A program made the position numbers and the translations under genes. DNA of 29,170 nt from Guillardia theta CCMP2712 (Eukaryota; Cryptophyceae; Pyrenomonadales; Geminigeraceae), in the NCBI RefSeq assembly GCF_000315625.1, contig NW_005434387.1:1-29170 (forward strand), in the 5' to 3' direction. The notes beneath the pieces are model-generated. The model was not told the DNA's origin. It ran no database searches and was given only the letters and a program-made list of their open reading frames with translations. Shown here piece by piece: positions 9,773 through 19,594 of the stretch; positions within the stretch are counted from its first letter, which is position 1; every line of letters starts with the position of its first letter.

Positions 9773-10259
9773 TCATTCGAGCATCTCTACATTTGAAGTC
9801 GGGGATCCAGTCCTCTGGGCATCCTCCTCCTCCTCCTCCTCCTCCCCTCCCAACCTCTCCTCGTCCTCCCTCTCGTCCTCCCTCTCGTTCTCCCTCTCTT
9901 CCTCACTCTCCTCCCTGTCACCCTCCCTATCTTCTGCTCCATCCTGTTCCTCCACCATGTGCCGAGGGATCTTTACCGGCAGGTCGACGACTTCATCTGC
10001 CTCTGACGAGCTCATTCCCTGTGCATGTCTCTTGTTTGCAGTTCGTTGCTCGTTCCCGTTCGTCATGCTGTGAAGCTCTTGCTCCTGTTCCTGTCTTCCC
10101 TCCTCCTCTTCCTGCTCCTGCTCCTCCTCCTGCTCCTGCTCCTGCTCCTGCTCTTCCTCCTCATTTCTTGCCAGCGAGCCTTCAAAGATTCTGCCTTTCA
10201 CGACGAACTGAATGTTGACCGACTGAAACAACGGTCATCATCATCATCTCCACCATCAT

Positions 10260-10314
<55 letters not shown>

Positions 10315-11676
10315 TCCATCTCCATCATCATCATCTCCATCATCATCATCTCTATCATCATCATCATCATCATCATCATCATCTCCATCATCATCATCTT
10401 CAGCAGCATCAGCATCAGCAGCAGCAGCAGGAGCAGTATCTCTCGTCGTCGTCATGACCAACTACATCTTCCTGCTCTTCGATCATTCCATCATCTCATC
10501 TTCACCTTGCGATCCCTTGAGATTTCTGTCACTTTGCATCGGAACGCAAGCGGCGGCTGCTCCGGACGGCTCGAGCATACAGCCTTCGGGTCTTGAAAGA
10601 GGACGCTCCTAGTTGCAACCTGAAGGTCTTTGCGGCTGATAACTCATGGTGACTTGCGCGGGAGGAGAGAGGAGGGAGAAGGGATAGGGGAGGAGTGGAG
10701 AAGCGAGGACGAGGAAGCGGAGGTAGAGGAGGAGAAGGAGGTTGAAGAGGAGGTTGAGTAGGAGGAGGAGGAGGGGGGGGGGGGGGGCACAGGAAAAAAG
10801 GGGAGAGGATGAAACAGAGAGGGAGGTCAAGGAGGAGATGATGCAGGACGAGAACGAGGAAGGAGGGAGGGGACGGAGGAAAGTGAGAAAAGGAGGAAGA
10901 AGAGAGGAAGGGTGGCGATGGAGGAGGACGAGGGAGGAAGGGAGGGAGGGAGGAGGAGGTAGGTGGAGGAGGGAGGAAGGGAGGGAGGAAGGGAAGGAGG
11001 GAGGGAGGAATGAAGGGAGGGAGGGAGGGAGGGAGGGAGGGAGGAGACCTGGGATGAGGTTGAAAGCAAGGCAGAACAGGGCGAGCCATCCATCCTTCGA
11101 ACCCGTCTCCTTCCCTGAGACGAACCTGAAGGAGCGATGAGCTCCAGGAGGATGAGGAGACAGAGCAGGAGCAGGAGCAGGAGCAGGAGCAGCAGGAGCA
11201 GCAGGAGGAGAAGATGGAGACGAAGGAACAGAAGCAGGAGCAGGAGCACGACGAGCAGGCAGGAGAGGCAGGGGAGGAGGAGGAAGTGAAGGAAGTGGAA
11301 GATCACCGGGGTGAAGTGCATGTCTTCAACCATCTTCTTGCGCTTCTTGGCGTCTTCCCCCATCTGGATCCACTCTGGAACAGAGACAAGGCAGAAGTGA
11401 GCAGAGATCTGAAGAGAGAGTTGAGAAGAGATTTGTGATTGCAATCATGATCAGGGCCAGAAGAATGTCGAAGTGGAGAGGTGTGCTGGGTTCACCAGAC
11501 AGCAAGTAGACGTTGCCCTGAGTTGAGTTGTTCTGTCCAACATTATCAAACACGACAAGCAGCAGAAGGGGAAACGAACATGCAAGTCGATGTCATCTTC
11601 GTGTGTTTCGCTGTAAAACAGGATCAGCAGGAGCAGGAGGTTGAGGAGGAGCAGGAGCAGGAGCAGGAGGTTGAGG

Positions 11677-11708
<32 letters not shown>

Positions 11709-12597
11709 CAGGGATTGTGTACACCTGGTATCCTCCAAGATCTCTGGATCTTCTACGGTATCCACTCTCTGCTTCGGCACGGCTGATATCTGCCAAACAA
11801 ATATGCAATGACAAGGAGGATTGGAAGCCAAAGAAGTCGTCATGATAACAAACAAGCAGAAACAACAATCTCTTCTCGTGATTGGGATGTCAAGCTCCGT
11901 GACACAATTTCAATAGCCATCATATCAACAACGAAGGAAGATATCATGATCATACCGGTGTCTTGACTGACTGCCTTAGCTGTGTGAAAACAATCAGGTT
12001 GGAATTCTGGTGCAATAACACTCACCGCGTTCAGACATCTTGTCATCTTCTTCACTTTACCGTTCAGCGCATCCTGTTGGATCGGATCACTTGTGTTGAG
12101 ATGGCGAAGAAGTTCAAATCAATCAGGACAACAAAAATCTTTTGCAAACAAGATTTTCATCCGCAAACTCTTGGCAGCTCGGTTGTGATAAGCACACACT
12201 CACGACCAAGAAGACATTCAGAGCATAACCAAGACGCAAACACAACCAGAGACAACTGGCTGCTTGCGCATACATGTATGCACACCTGCTTTCCAACAGC
12301 TTTCCTCCCGAAGGGCGAGTAGATGGTCCGATGAGAAGGATGCAGGTGCGGAGTTTCCCGGCGGTGCTGTAGAAGCTTGGAAGGGTTCTTCAAGGATTCT
12401 TTGATCCATCCCCTCACGCTCTCCGTCTCCTGCTCAGCTCGTCATGTCGTCTCACGAGCAGGAAGCAAGCAAGGGACCTCGTCCTTTGACCCGTCGCGGT
12501 ACCAGTGCTGAGGTTGAGGTCAGCGACGAGGCAGAGAGGCGGGGAGAAGAGTCAGACGCATGACGAGGAGGAGAAGACAAGAAGGAGGGGGGAGTAT

Positions 12598-12637
<40 letters not shown>

Positions 12638-13710
12638 TATCGAGGAAATGACAAAGTGGAGGAGGAGGAGCAGGAGGAGACAAGGAAGAGTCGGGGCATG
12701 TACAGACCAGGAGTCTGATCAGATCCATCCCAACCATCTTCGACATCTACAACATCGTCATCGTCAACAGCCTACGACAGCAGCAGAGCTCAGTTCACTT
12801 GGCCCATGTCAGCGTTCAACCTCTGCACGATCTCCCTCATCCAACCCTGACAACTCGCAAGTCAGACAGTGAACAACACTCAACGATTTTCACCTTGGTG
12901 TCTTGCCAAAGGCGAAATTTCAAGAAATCCTCCTCAACCCTGTCGAAGACTTGACGGCCAAGGTTCTTCTCCCCAAGATGTCGAGTCAAGATTGCTCGCT
13001 GCTTGTCTTGATCTTTCTTCTGTTCACTCCTCGCATCTGACATGCTTGCTGTCTTCTTCATGTGTGATAGCGACTTCGCGACCTCTCTGAATCTTTCCCT
13101 CACCCTTGCATCTGTTCCATCCACCATGCTCCCAAAATCTATTCCTTCACACCAACGACTGTCACCAACACAGTCAGTCACAGCAGCTGGAGCACCTTCA
13201 AGTTTCCCTCTGAAGACACTCTCGTCAACATCATGTCCTAGAATCAACCTGGAGCAAACAAGTTTGACCCGCGTGCAACAGCAAGCAATCAACCCTACGT
13301 GATGGTCATATGGTGCCTTGTAAGGTCGGGGAGCTTGTTCGGGACAGGAACATCTCTCCATGTCACGCTCCATCCGCATGATTGCTGGTTGTCATCTTGC
13401 AAGTGAAACACCGAGCTGAGACAAGTCCCTTGTTTGATCTTACAGATCAACACTGAACAGTTCACCCTCAATGAAGCAAATCGTACAACCCCAGCACTCT
13501 CACCATACATACATGCCTCCTTGTCCTGCCCGTGTGCGATCAACCTCAGCCTGCTCGTGTTGTGTGTTGAGAACTCACAGCAGCATCTTTGCCTGACATC
13601 CCATCGCTCAGAAGAAATTGATAGGGTCCCCTATTCCTACCCGGAGCTGAAACAAAAGGTTGCTCGAAGACTGGAGATTTCCGCATCTATCTCAAACTGC
13701 CTCCCCAGCG
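9773..13710 (-). CDS. Unrecognised multi-exon protein (at least 15 exons)
   Basis: I do not recognise the family. Modelled exons, 5' to 3': 13299-13415, 12894-13248, 12799-12846, about 12680-12771, 12478-12507, 12286-12429, 12026-12073, 11956-11979, 11725-11789, 11580-11610, 11496-11517, 11307-11374, 11049-11125, and one starting at 10652. All borders are GT-AG and codon phase agrees at every junction, although the donor near 12680 is only inferred. Another exon near 13573-13643 contains YQFLLSDGMSGKDAA, faintly like the start of replication protein A, but I do not rely on that. The protein is charged, with acidic patches (AVDDDDVVDVEDGWDG) and a basic helix (EDAKKRKKM). Two 3' ends are possible: a TGA at 10529, or splicing on to exons containing SVNIQFVVKGRIFEGSLARNE (from 10222) and ending at 9773. 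In the second case only 18 bases separate its stop from that of the convergent RING gene. Several introns carry GGAGCA, CAG, GGGA or ATC repeats. Confidence 0.6.
10238..10400. repeat. (ATC)n trinucleotide array
   Basis: About 50 triplets of ATC with scattered TCC. It lies just upstream (in the minus-strand sense) of the exon beginning at 10222, in a presumed intron or intergenic stretch. The poly-Asp, poly-Ser and poly-Met frames are artefacts. Confidence 0.95.
10660..11048. repeat. Purine-rich GGA/GGGA tract with a poly-G run
   Basis: Almost uninterrupted purine on the + strand, including a run of about 14 G near 10770-10786 and tandem GGGA near 10980-11042. It corresponds to the inferred intron 10653-11048 of the minus-strand gene and gives that intron a very long polypyrimidine tract before its acceptor. 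Confidence 0.9.
11160..11280. repeat. (GGAGCA)n hexanucleotide repeat
   Basis: GGAGCA copies in an intron of the minus-strand unknown gene. A related array lies at about 11622-11710 in another intron of the same gene. Confidence 0.85.
11622..11710. repeat. (GGAGCA)n / GGTTGA repeat, second copy
   Basis: Two tandem copies of a roughly 36-base higher-order unit made of GGAGCA and GAGGTTGAGGA. They sit inside the intron 11611-11724 of the minus-strand unknown gene. Confidence 0.85.
12597..12636. repeat. (CAG)n trinucleotide repeat
   Basis: About 12 to 13 uninterrupted CAG triplets in an inferred intron of the minus-strand unknown gene. Confidence 0.95.
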
Positions 13711-13719
13711 CGAATTGAT

Positions 13720-14980
13720 TCGCCATGATGATCAATCCCCTGCATAAACCTGGAGCTAGGAGGAAGACAAGAGATTACAACAACAACATGGCAACGTTGC
13801 TGAGAGACCTTCAGTTTCCGAAGGTTTCTTCAGACAATTCTCACACTCCATAATCTCCATCTTGCGATGACGAAAGTGGATCTTCACAGCTCACATTGAA
13901 TCTTGGCTGATGGTTCAAGAAGATCATCAATAACAGCTCATTGTATCGTGATCGGCACAACAAAACACATAAAGCTGCAGATGTTCTAACGGCAAACACT
14001 CCTCATGCTGTTTTGTTTCACAACCCTGCTCCATACGCCCCGACCTTTAACTCTATCCCTCTCCTCCTCCTCCTCCTGTACCTCTGCCCTCTCTCCCCCA
14101 TCCTCCCCCATCCTCCCCCTCCTCCTCCTCCTCCTCCTCTCGCGCTTCCCACCTGGGATCCCCTTGACTCCGGACATTTCCTCTGGTTCTGCAGATTCGC
14201 CTCAGGATCGAGAATGACCGAGGCGGGCCTGCTGATAACGAGAGCTGAACTCGAGTGACTCGGCGCCGGGGCTGCCGGGCGGCCGGGCCGGGCGGCCACT
14301 CCCCGGGCCCGGTTGTACGGTTAGTACCATGCCAAACTCACTGAATGCAGATATTGATGAGTCACACCGACCTCAGCTCATGAGCTCAACAAGACTCAGT
14401 GTATGCTAAGATGTAAGGGTGGGTTTGCAGAAAAGTTTTGTACACTTTATGGCTGACCGTCACCGAGTCACTGTTACGGTTTATGGTTGACTTTCAGTTA
14501 TGGCGACCACTGATGGGGGGAGGTCAACTTGACGTTGCTGTTGTCGATCCGATCTAGGAGCCTGACTCGCGGCCGGAGCAGCTGAGCCTGGCAGGCTGAG
14601 CAGGCATGAGGGGCAGGGAGCGGCTCTGCCAGACCAGCAGGGGCAGGGGCAATGTGGCAGGAGCAGCCCGTGCAGGAGCCTGAGGGGCAGGGGCAGGGGC
14701 CGCCCGGCCAGGAGGAGGAGGAGCAGGAGGAGGAGGAGGAGGAAGAGCAGGGACAGGGGCAGGGGCCGCAGGAGCTGCCAGATACATGCTGATAGTGTTT
14801 GCAAGAGTTTGCAAGTTGATTAGTTCGGTTTGTTTTGCCTTGGCACAAGCATTGAATGTCTGGAAGAGTAATCCCTTTGGATAATTATTGCACGGTATAT
14901 TGAGAAGTATCGTTCTCCTCAGATTCAGCGTTGAGATACAATCACGTCGAGTTACGTATGCTTAAGATGTATCCATGGTT
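13720..14980. other. Intergenic region with low-complexity blocks
   Basis: It holds a CTC/CCC tract (14050-14145), a GC island (14255-14315) flanked by GAGTGACTC and later by CACCGAGTCACTG, and a GGGGCAGG-type purine repeat (14640-14775). No gene is convincing. The stop codon of the PDZ gene lies at its right edge. Confidence 0.6.
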
Positions 14981-14984
14981 GTGG

Positions 14985-16514
14985 TTATGGCAGTAAGAGA
15001 CAGTTTTGATTCTTCTCTTGCTCTTGCTCGATTTGTCGGGTTGTCTCAATTTTTTTGATTTCATCTCGAAGGATCATGGTCTTGAGATCAAACATGTGAT
15101 GTGCTGATAAAGTATCAAGAGATTGAGCTCGTACAAGACACTCTCACCTTGCGTTGCGACATCCAGCAGATTGCTTAATTCCTCCCTTTGTGACATGTTG
15201 TTCTTTGCCATGATTGAAGTGAAGTAGAGTGAGATTTCGTCAAGCGCCTCTTCATCAGCTTCAATTCTTTCTAATCGCGTGTTTGTGTCACGGAGATTAA
15301 AGCTAGAGAGTTCCTTCAGATTGCAGTCCTGGCAGCTTTTCACTCACGCGCATAGAAGGATCAACATACACCACCGTCTCCTCCAACAGGCATTTGCGAG
15401 CAATTGAAATCTTCTCTTTCAAAGATCTGATGTTCTTTCCAAACATCAACACAGTCATGTTGTCCTCTCATTTATTCACCTGTCGAGTGAGATGAAACTG
15501 AGCGATGATGCTGTAGTCTCGTAGTAAGATCTCTTCTACCCCTCTCATCACCTGCTGCCTTTTCACAACCTCACATCTCCAAGAATTCTCTACAGACCTC
15601 AGTCAAGTCTTCCATGTTTGTCTTCTCTTTATCCGCTATGATTGTCAATATCCTGAAGATCTTCGACACACGCCTCATCTTCAGCAAGTGAGATCAAACG
15701 TGTCTTGTTGAAACTCATCAAACCTTGGCGACAGGGAATCTGACTAGTTCTGCTTCAAAGCTCGAAGCGCTGTGATCATGGTTTCTCCGTTCTATCAGGA
15801 GCTGCAGACATCATGTGACCATAAGGAACTATTATCTACTTCCCGCCTCTACCTTGACTTTCTCTCCAGGAACGTCTGAGCTACACAGATGTCGTTGGAC
15901 ATCGTTGTATGAGTGCACACTTTGATGATTGATCTGCAACATGTGTAAAGATGTTTGGTGAAGTAGGTGCCGGTGAAAGTCGTCAGTACGTACCCTCTTC
16001 CTCCTCTTCCTCCCCTCCCTCGCCTCCCTCTCCTCCCTCCCCTCCCGCTGTTCCTCGCACTTCTCTCTGCGTCCCTCTCCTCCTATCTTCTCCTCTCCCT
16101 CACCTCAACGATCTTGTCTGAACTCTGCAGTCGAGCGAGAAACGCCTGCGAGCACTGAGCAACATCCGATGTACTGCATCCTCGTCAAGGATCCTTACCG
16201 GCCCACCAGGGATGATGCTCTCTATCTCCTTGCAGCAGCCTCCGTCAGCCCCTTCGACATCTTCATCCCCTAACTTACCGTGTCAGTGACAACCATCCCC
16301 AACGTCGTCTTCGGCATATTTGGCTCGAAAGATCCTTCAGAGCGATCGTCTCCGAACAGTGCGAACTGGCGTCACTGAGGTCAGCGAGGGCTGGAGCAGG
16401 GAGGGCTGCAAGCCAACGGCAGTCTACCTCCATGCTCGAGAACATGTCGCTATCCTCCTCCATTCTCTCTGCCGCTTCCTCCGCTTCTTTCATGGCCGCT
16501 GCCGCCCTGAGCAT
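14985..16514 (-). CDS. PDZ-domain protein with helical C-terminus, 11 exons
   Basis: PDZ domains bind C-terminal peptides and build scaffolds or regulate proteases. Modelled exons: 16428-16514 (ATG at 16514; coding may extend upstream), 16279-16365, 16199-16228, 16104-16145, 15853-15933, 15724-15801, 15598-15678, 15480-15551, 15348-15434, 15148-15313 and 14985-15064 (TAA). All junctions agree in phase, nine of ten in phase 0, and introns are mostly 45-70 bases. The PDZ fold spans four short exons: PKTTLGMVVTDT (carboxylate-loop region), EIESIIPGGPAFLARLQSSD, KIVEINHQSVHSYNDV, and GEKVKLLIERR as the last strand. An Ala/Glu-rich helix precedes it. The roughly 210 residues after it are helical and charged, probably coiled coil, and I cannot name them. 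No membrane segment or signal peptide is seen. The PDZ call comes from the GGPA...IVEIN pattern and is strong; the partner is unknown. Confidence 0.8.
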
Positions 16515-16676
16515 GGTTTGCGGGATGAAACGGTAAACTTTATAACGTTATGAGTATTATGAGATCTCAAATTATAAAACCTCGTACTAAAACAGTTGAG
16601 TAAAACTTTCATCATGGCGGGGCGCATTAGCGAGAGGGAGGAGGGGGAGGAGGAGACGGGGGCACACACTTGCAGC

Positions 16677-16796
16677 ATGCTGTGATATGCTGTGATATGC
16701 TGTGATATGTGTTGATATGTGTTGATATGTGTTGATATGTGTTGATATGTGTTGATATGTGTTGATACGTGTTGATATGTTTTGATATGTGTTGAT
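16677..16796. repeat. 10-bp minisatellite
   Basis: About 12 copies of a decamer, starting as TGTGATATGC and changing to GTTGATATGT. It lies between the PDZ gene (-) and the ankyrin gene (+), in their shared divergent 5' region. Confidence 0.95.
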
Positions 16797-16922
16797 GTGG
16801 TATGGTCTTCGGTGATTCATAAGGTAATGACATGTCGCAACATGCTATGATACATTTTTTACATCATAAGTGTTGATGAAATTGGATGGAATAGGATTGA
16901 ATATGAAGAGATAGGATTTAAC

Positions 16923-16963
16923 TTTTTTTCAAGGTTGCATAGTTTGACATCTTTTTCTTTCAG
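16923..16963 (-). other. Possible isolated exon on the minus strand
   Basis: A strong acceptor (CTACACCTACAG) precedes a segment reading LKEKDVKLCNLEKK, followed by a possible GT donor. A protein-like frame continues upstream to about 17104, overlapping the 5' end of the ankyrin gene. It could be a 5' exon of the PDZ gene, but I could not join it in phase. Confidence 0.25.
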
Positions 16964-17054
16964 CTGTAGGTGTAGCAACATGCGTGGATTTGGTGGGAGC
17001 ATCGAGGCAGCCATACAGCCACTGTGACTGCCGTGAATCCTCCTGCATTCAGCG

Positions 17055-19369
17055 ATGACCGTCGCCTGGTCCTCTACCATGACCTGCACGTTCGGGGGTG
17101 TCACGTGGTTGAGCAGCAGGGGAATTTTGCTTTTGGTCCTGCTCCTGCATATCAGGGCGACGTATGAGATAACTCCGCTATCATCCGCACCATCTCGCTT
17201 GCATGCTCAATGCATGGAGTTCAGGGGCCCTGCCTCCTACCACCCAGCCTTGTGTCTGCGAGGCGGGAAGTCTCGGCCGGGAAAGAGAAGGAAGAGCAGG
17301 AAGGGAGAGGAGGAGGAAAAGAAAGGGGAGTCTTCCGAGCTCGAATCGGAGGCGCTGCGTTCGGACTATCCCACCTCTCAATGCGAACTTTCCAGCATTC
17401 CTGAAGACGCTTACAAGGACATATCGGACTCCAAGATGTCCAGCGTGGACTCTCAGGCTGACGAGATGCAGGAGGAGGGAGAGGGCGAGGAGGAGCCGGA
17501 ATCGGAGAAGGAGGAGTCTGAGGACGTGGAGAGATCAAGTGAGGATGTTAGGGAGGAGGGTGTGATGGGAGAGGGAGAGGGCCAAGTTCCTGGGGATGCC
17601 TTGATGACAGTAGACAAGTCTGAACGAGACCTGTTGCAAGAGGAGCTGCTGAACGCGAGCAGGGTCGGCGACTGCAGGCTGATCCGATCGCTGATCTCTC
17701 AGGGGGCGGACCCCAACGGCAAGACGAAGGACAACGTCGAGCACGGTTGCATCCACCTAGCTGTGAAGGGAGGGCACCTAGAGGCGCTGGAGACTCTGAC
17801 GTCCTTGGGAGCTGACGTCAGCATGGAGTGCGGTACGGGAGATACTGTCCTTCACCTCGCGTCCCAGCACGGACATGCCAAGATCGTAGCTAAACTCCTT
17901 CAAGACGGCTTCCCTGTCGACGCCCATGGGTTCGGGAACCGAACGGCTGTCTTCGATGCCTCCGTCAAGGGGCATGCGGACGTGTTTGCCCTACTGGTTG
18001 AGCATGGAGCTGACGTGAACGCGTCTGATATGTGGAGCTCGACTAGCCTGCATGAAGCTGCCCGCTTCGGCCGATGCGACATGATCCAGTGCCTGGTGGA
18101 CGCTGGTGCTGACCTGGAGGCAAGGGACTGGGGCTCGAGGACTCCCTTACATGTGGCAGCCGAGCATGGCGAGACTGAGGCGTGTGATCTCTTCCTGGAG
18201 CTCGGGGCGTCGCTGGAAGCGCGAGCGGAGAACGACTTCAACGCTCTTGAGTGGGCGGAGTGGCGAGGGTTCAAGGAGACGGCACAGCTGCTGCGGAAAG
18301 CGTACGGGATCATGGAGGATAGCGACGAGATGGAGGTTGAAGGCGAATTCGGTGAAGTTGCCGCATGCGAGTTTGTGTGTTGTATCGTGACGTCCGCATG
18401 CTGTGTTTCAGACGGGAACGTGACTGCGCTGGTGGAGAGGCAGAGGAAGTCCAACGCCATCGTGACGACCGAGGAGAGCAGCATAAGGAATCTGCTGGTG
18501 TCGAGGAAGGACTGGTTGAGCGAGAGCCGACGGGTGCTGATCAAAGTAAGGATGCTCTCCTCCAGTCCCTCTCGTATTTTTCTAGGATGAAGGTGATGAT
18601 GATGCTTTCGCAGACGGGAAAGAAGAAGGGTCTTGCATTGTACACGGACATGGCTGGGAGGCTGGTTTCGAACGATCAGGTTGAAGAGAGTGTGTACAGG
18701 ATGATGATTATTGCGAGGAATGAGATGATGATGATGATGATGGAGATGATGATGATGATGATGATGATGGAGATAATGATGGATGATGATGATGGAGATG
18801 ATGATGATGGAGATGATGATGATGGAGATGATGACGATGATGAGATGATGAAGATGATGTTGATGGAGATGATGGAGATGATGATGATGATAGAGATGAT
18901 GATGATGATGGAGATGTTGGTGTTGGAGATGATGGAGATGATGATGATGGAGGGTTTGGAGACAGCGAGCTCGTCGCTCACCTACAAGCAGGACATGGGG
19001 CCGGCCATTGGAAGACCGTCGAACGCGGGTGTGAGTCATCTCAAGAACAAGCAGGTAAGCAGCAAACATGTTCATTTAGCAGCCTCACACCTCGATCAGT
19101 GCCGAGCAGTTGACTGCACAAGGACCGCCTACTTCGGTGACCCACATGATAGCATCAGAAGGTTCTGTCGCATACACAGGTGAGAGGAAACGAACATGTT
19201 TGTTCGACATGTCTTGAACTTGTCTTTACTTGTCTCTTATTTGCCCATTACTTGTCTCTTACTTGTTGTGGTTTCGCACAGACGTGAAACAGACATCGAC
19301 GTCTATTATAAGGCTCCTGCTGTCCCGCATTTCGGCAAGAAAGTTCCACTGCCATGGCAGCTCAACTAA
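17055..19369 (+). CDS. Ankyrin-repeat protein spliced to an EsV-1-7 motif, about 575 residues
   Basis: Modelled exons: 17055-18351, 18412-18545, 18614-18679, 18992-19054, 19100-19179 and 19282-19369 (TAA). Together they make 576 codons with phase kept throughout. Residues 1-60 hold a hydrophobic stretch (GILLLVLLLHI) like a signal peptide or anchor, then LCLRGGK and basic residues. An acidic linker (about 95-195) follows. About six ankyrin repeats run from residue 198 to 425 (for example HLAVKGGHLEAL, HEAARFGRCDMI, TPLHVAAEHGET) and would mediate protein binding. The C-terminus has C-X4-C-X16-C-X2-H (Cys codons at 19100, 19115 and 19166; His at 19175), exactly the EsV-1-7 spacing, preceded by HLKNKQ as is usual in that family. 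EsV-1-7 is known from the brown-algal developmental regulator IMMEDIATE UPRIGHT. The ankyrin part is certain; the joining is inference. An alternative last exon would end near 19480. Confidence 0.75.
18721..18950. repeat. (GAT)n trinucleotide array
   Basis: GAT triplets with periodic GGA interruptions fill the inferred intron 18680-18991 of the ankyrin/EsV-1-7 gene. Frames through it give poly-Met or poly-Asp and are unlikely to be translated. Confidence 0.92.
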
Positions 19370-19594
19370 GGAAATCGACGAGCTAGAGGACGAGGAGAAC
19401 AGGGAGGAGAGGAGAATTCGGAGAGGAAGAGGAAGAAAGTGGGGAGAGGGGGAGGGGGAGCGGATGGAGGGTTTGAGCTGATGACAAACAGGGATGATGT
19501 TTGCTTGAACATAAAGCGTAGCACTCCTACTTCGGTTCTTGTTGTTTGCATTCGTGATACACGAGTCAGATTGAAGGGGATGGAGTTAAAACAT

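Noticed and set aside
10182-10612. Poly-Ser, poly-Asp and poly-Met frames
   Set aside because: All come from the ATC trinucleotide array read in different frames.
13573-13643. Possible replication protein A N-terminus (YQFLLSDG)
   Set aside because: Only a short resemblance; the downstream exons do not continue an RPA fold.
17900-19075. 391-codon minus-strand frame rich in His and Ser
   Set aside because: It is antisense to the ankyrin exons and to the GAT repeat; the + strand carries clear ankyrin repeats.
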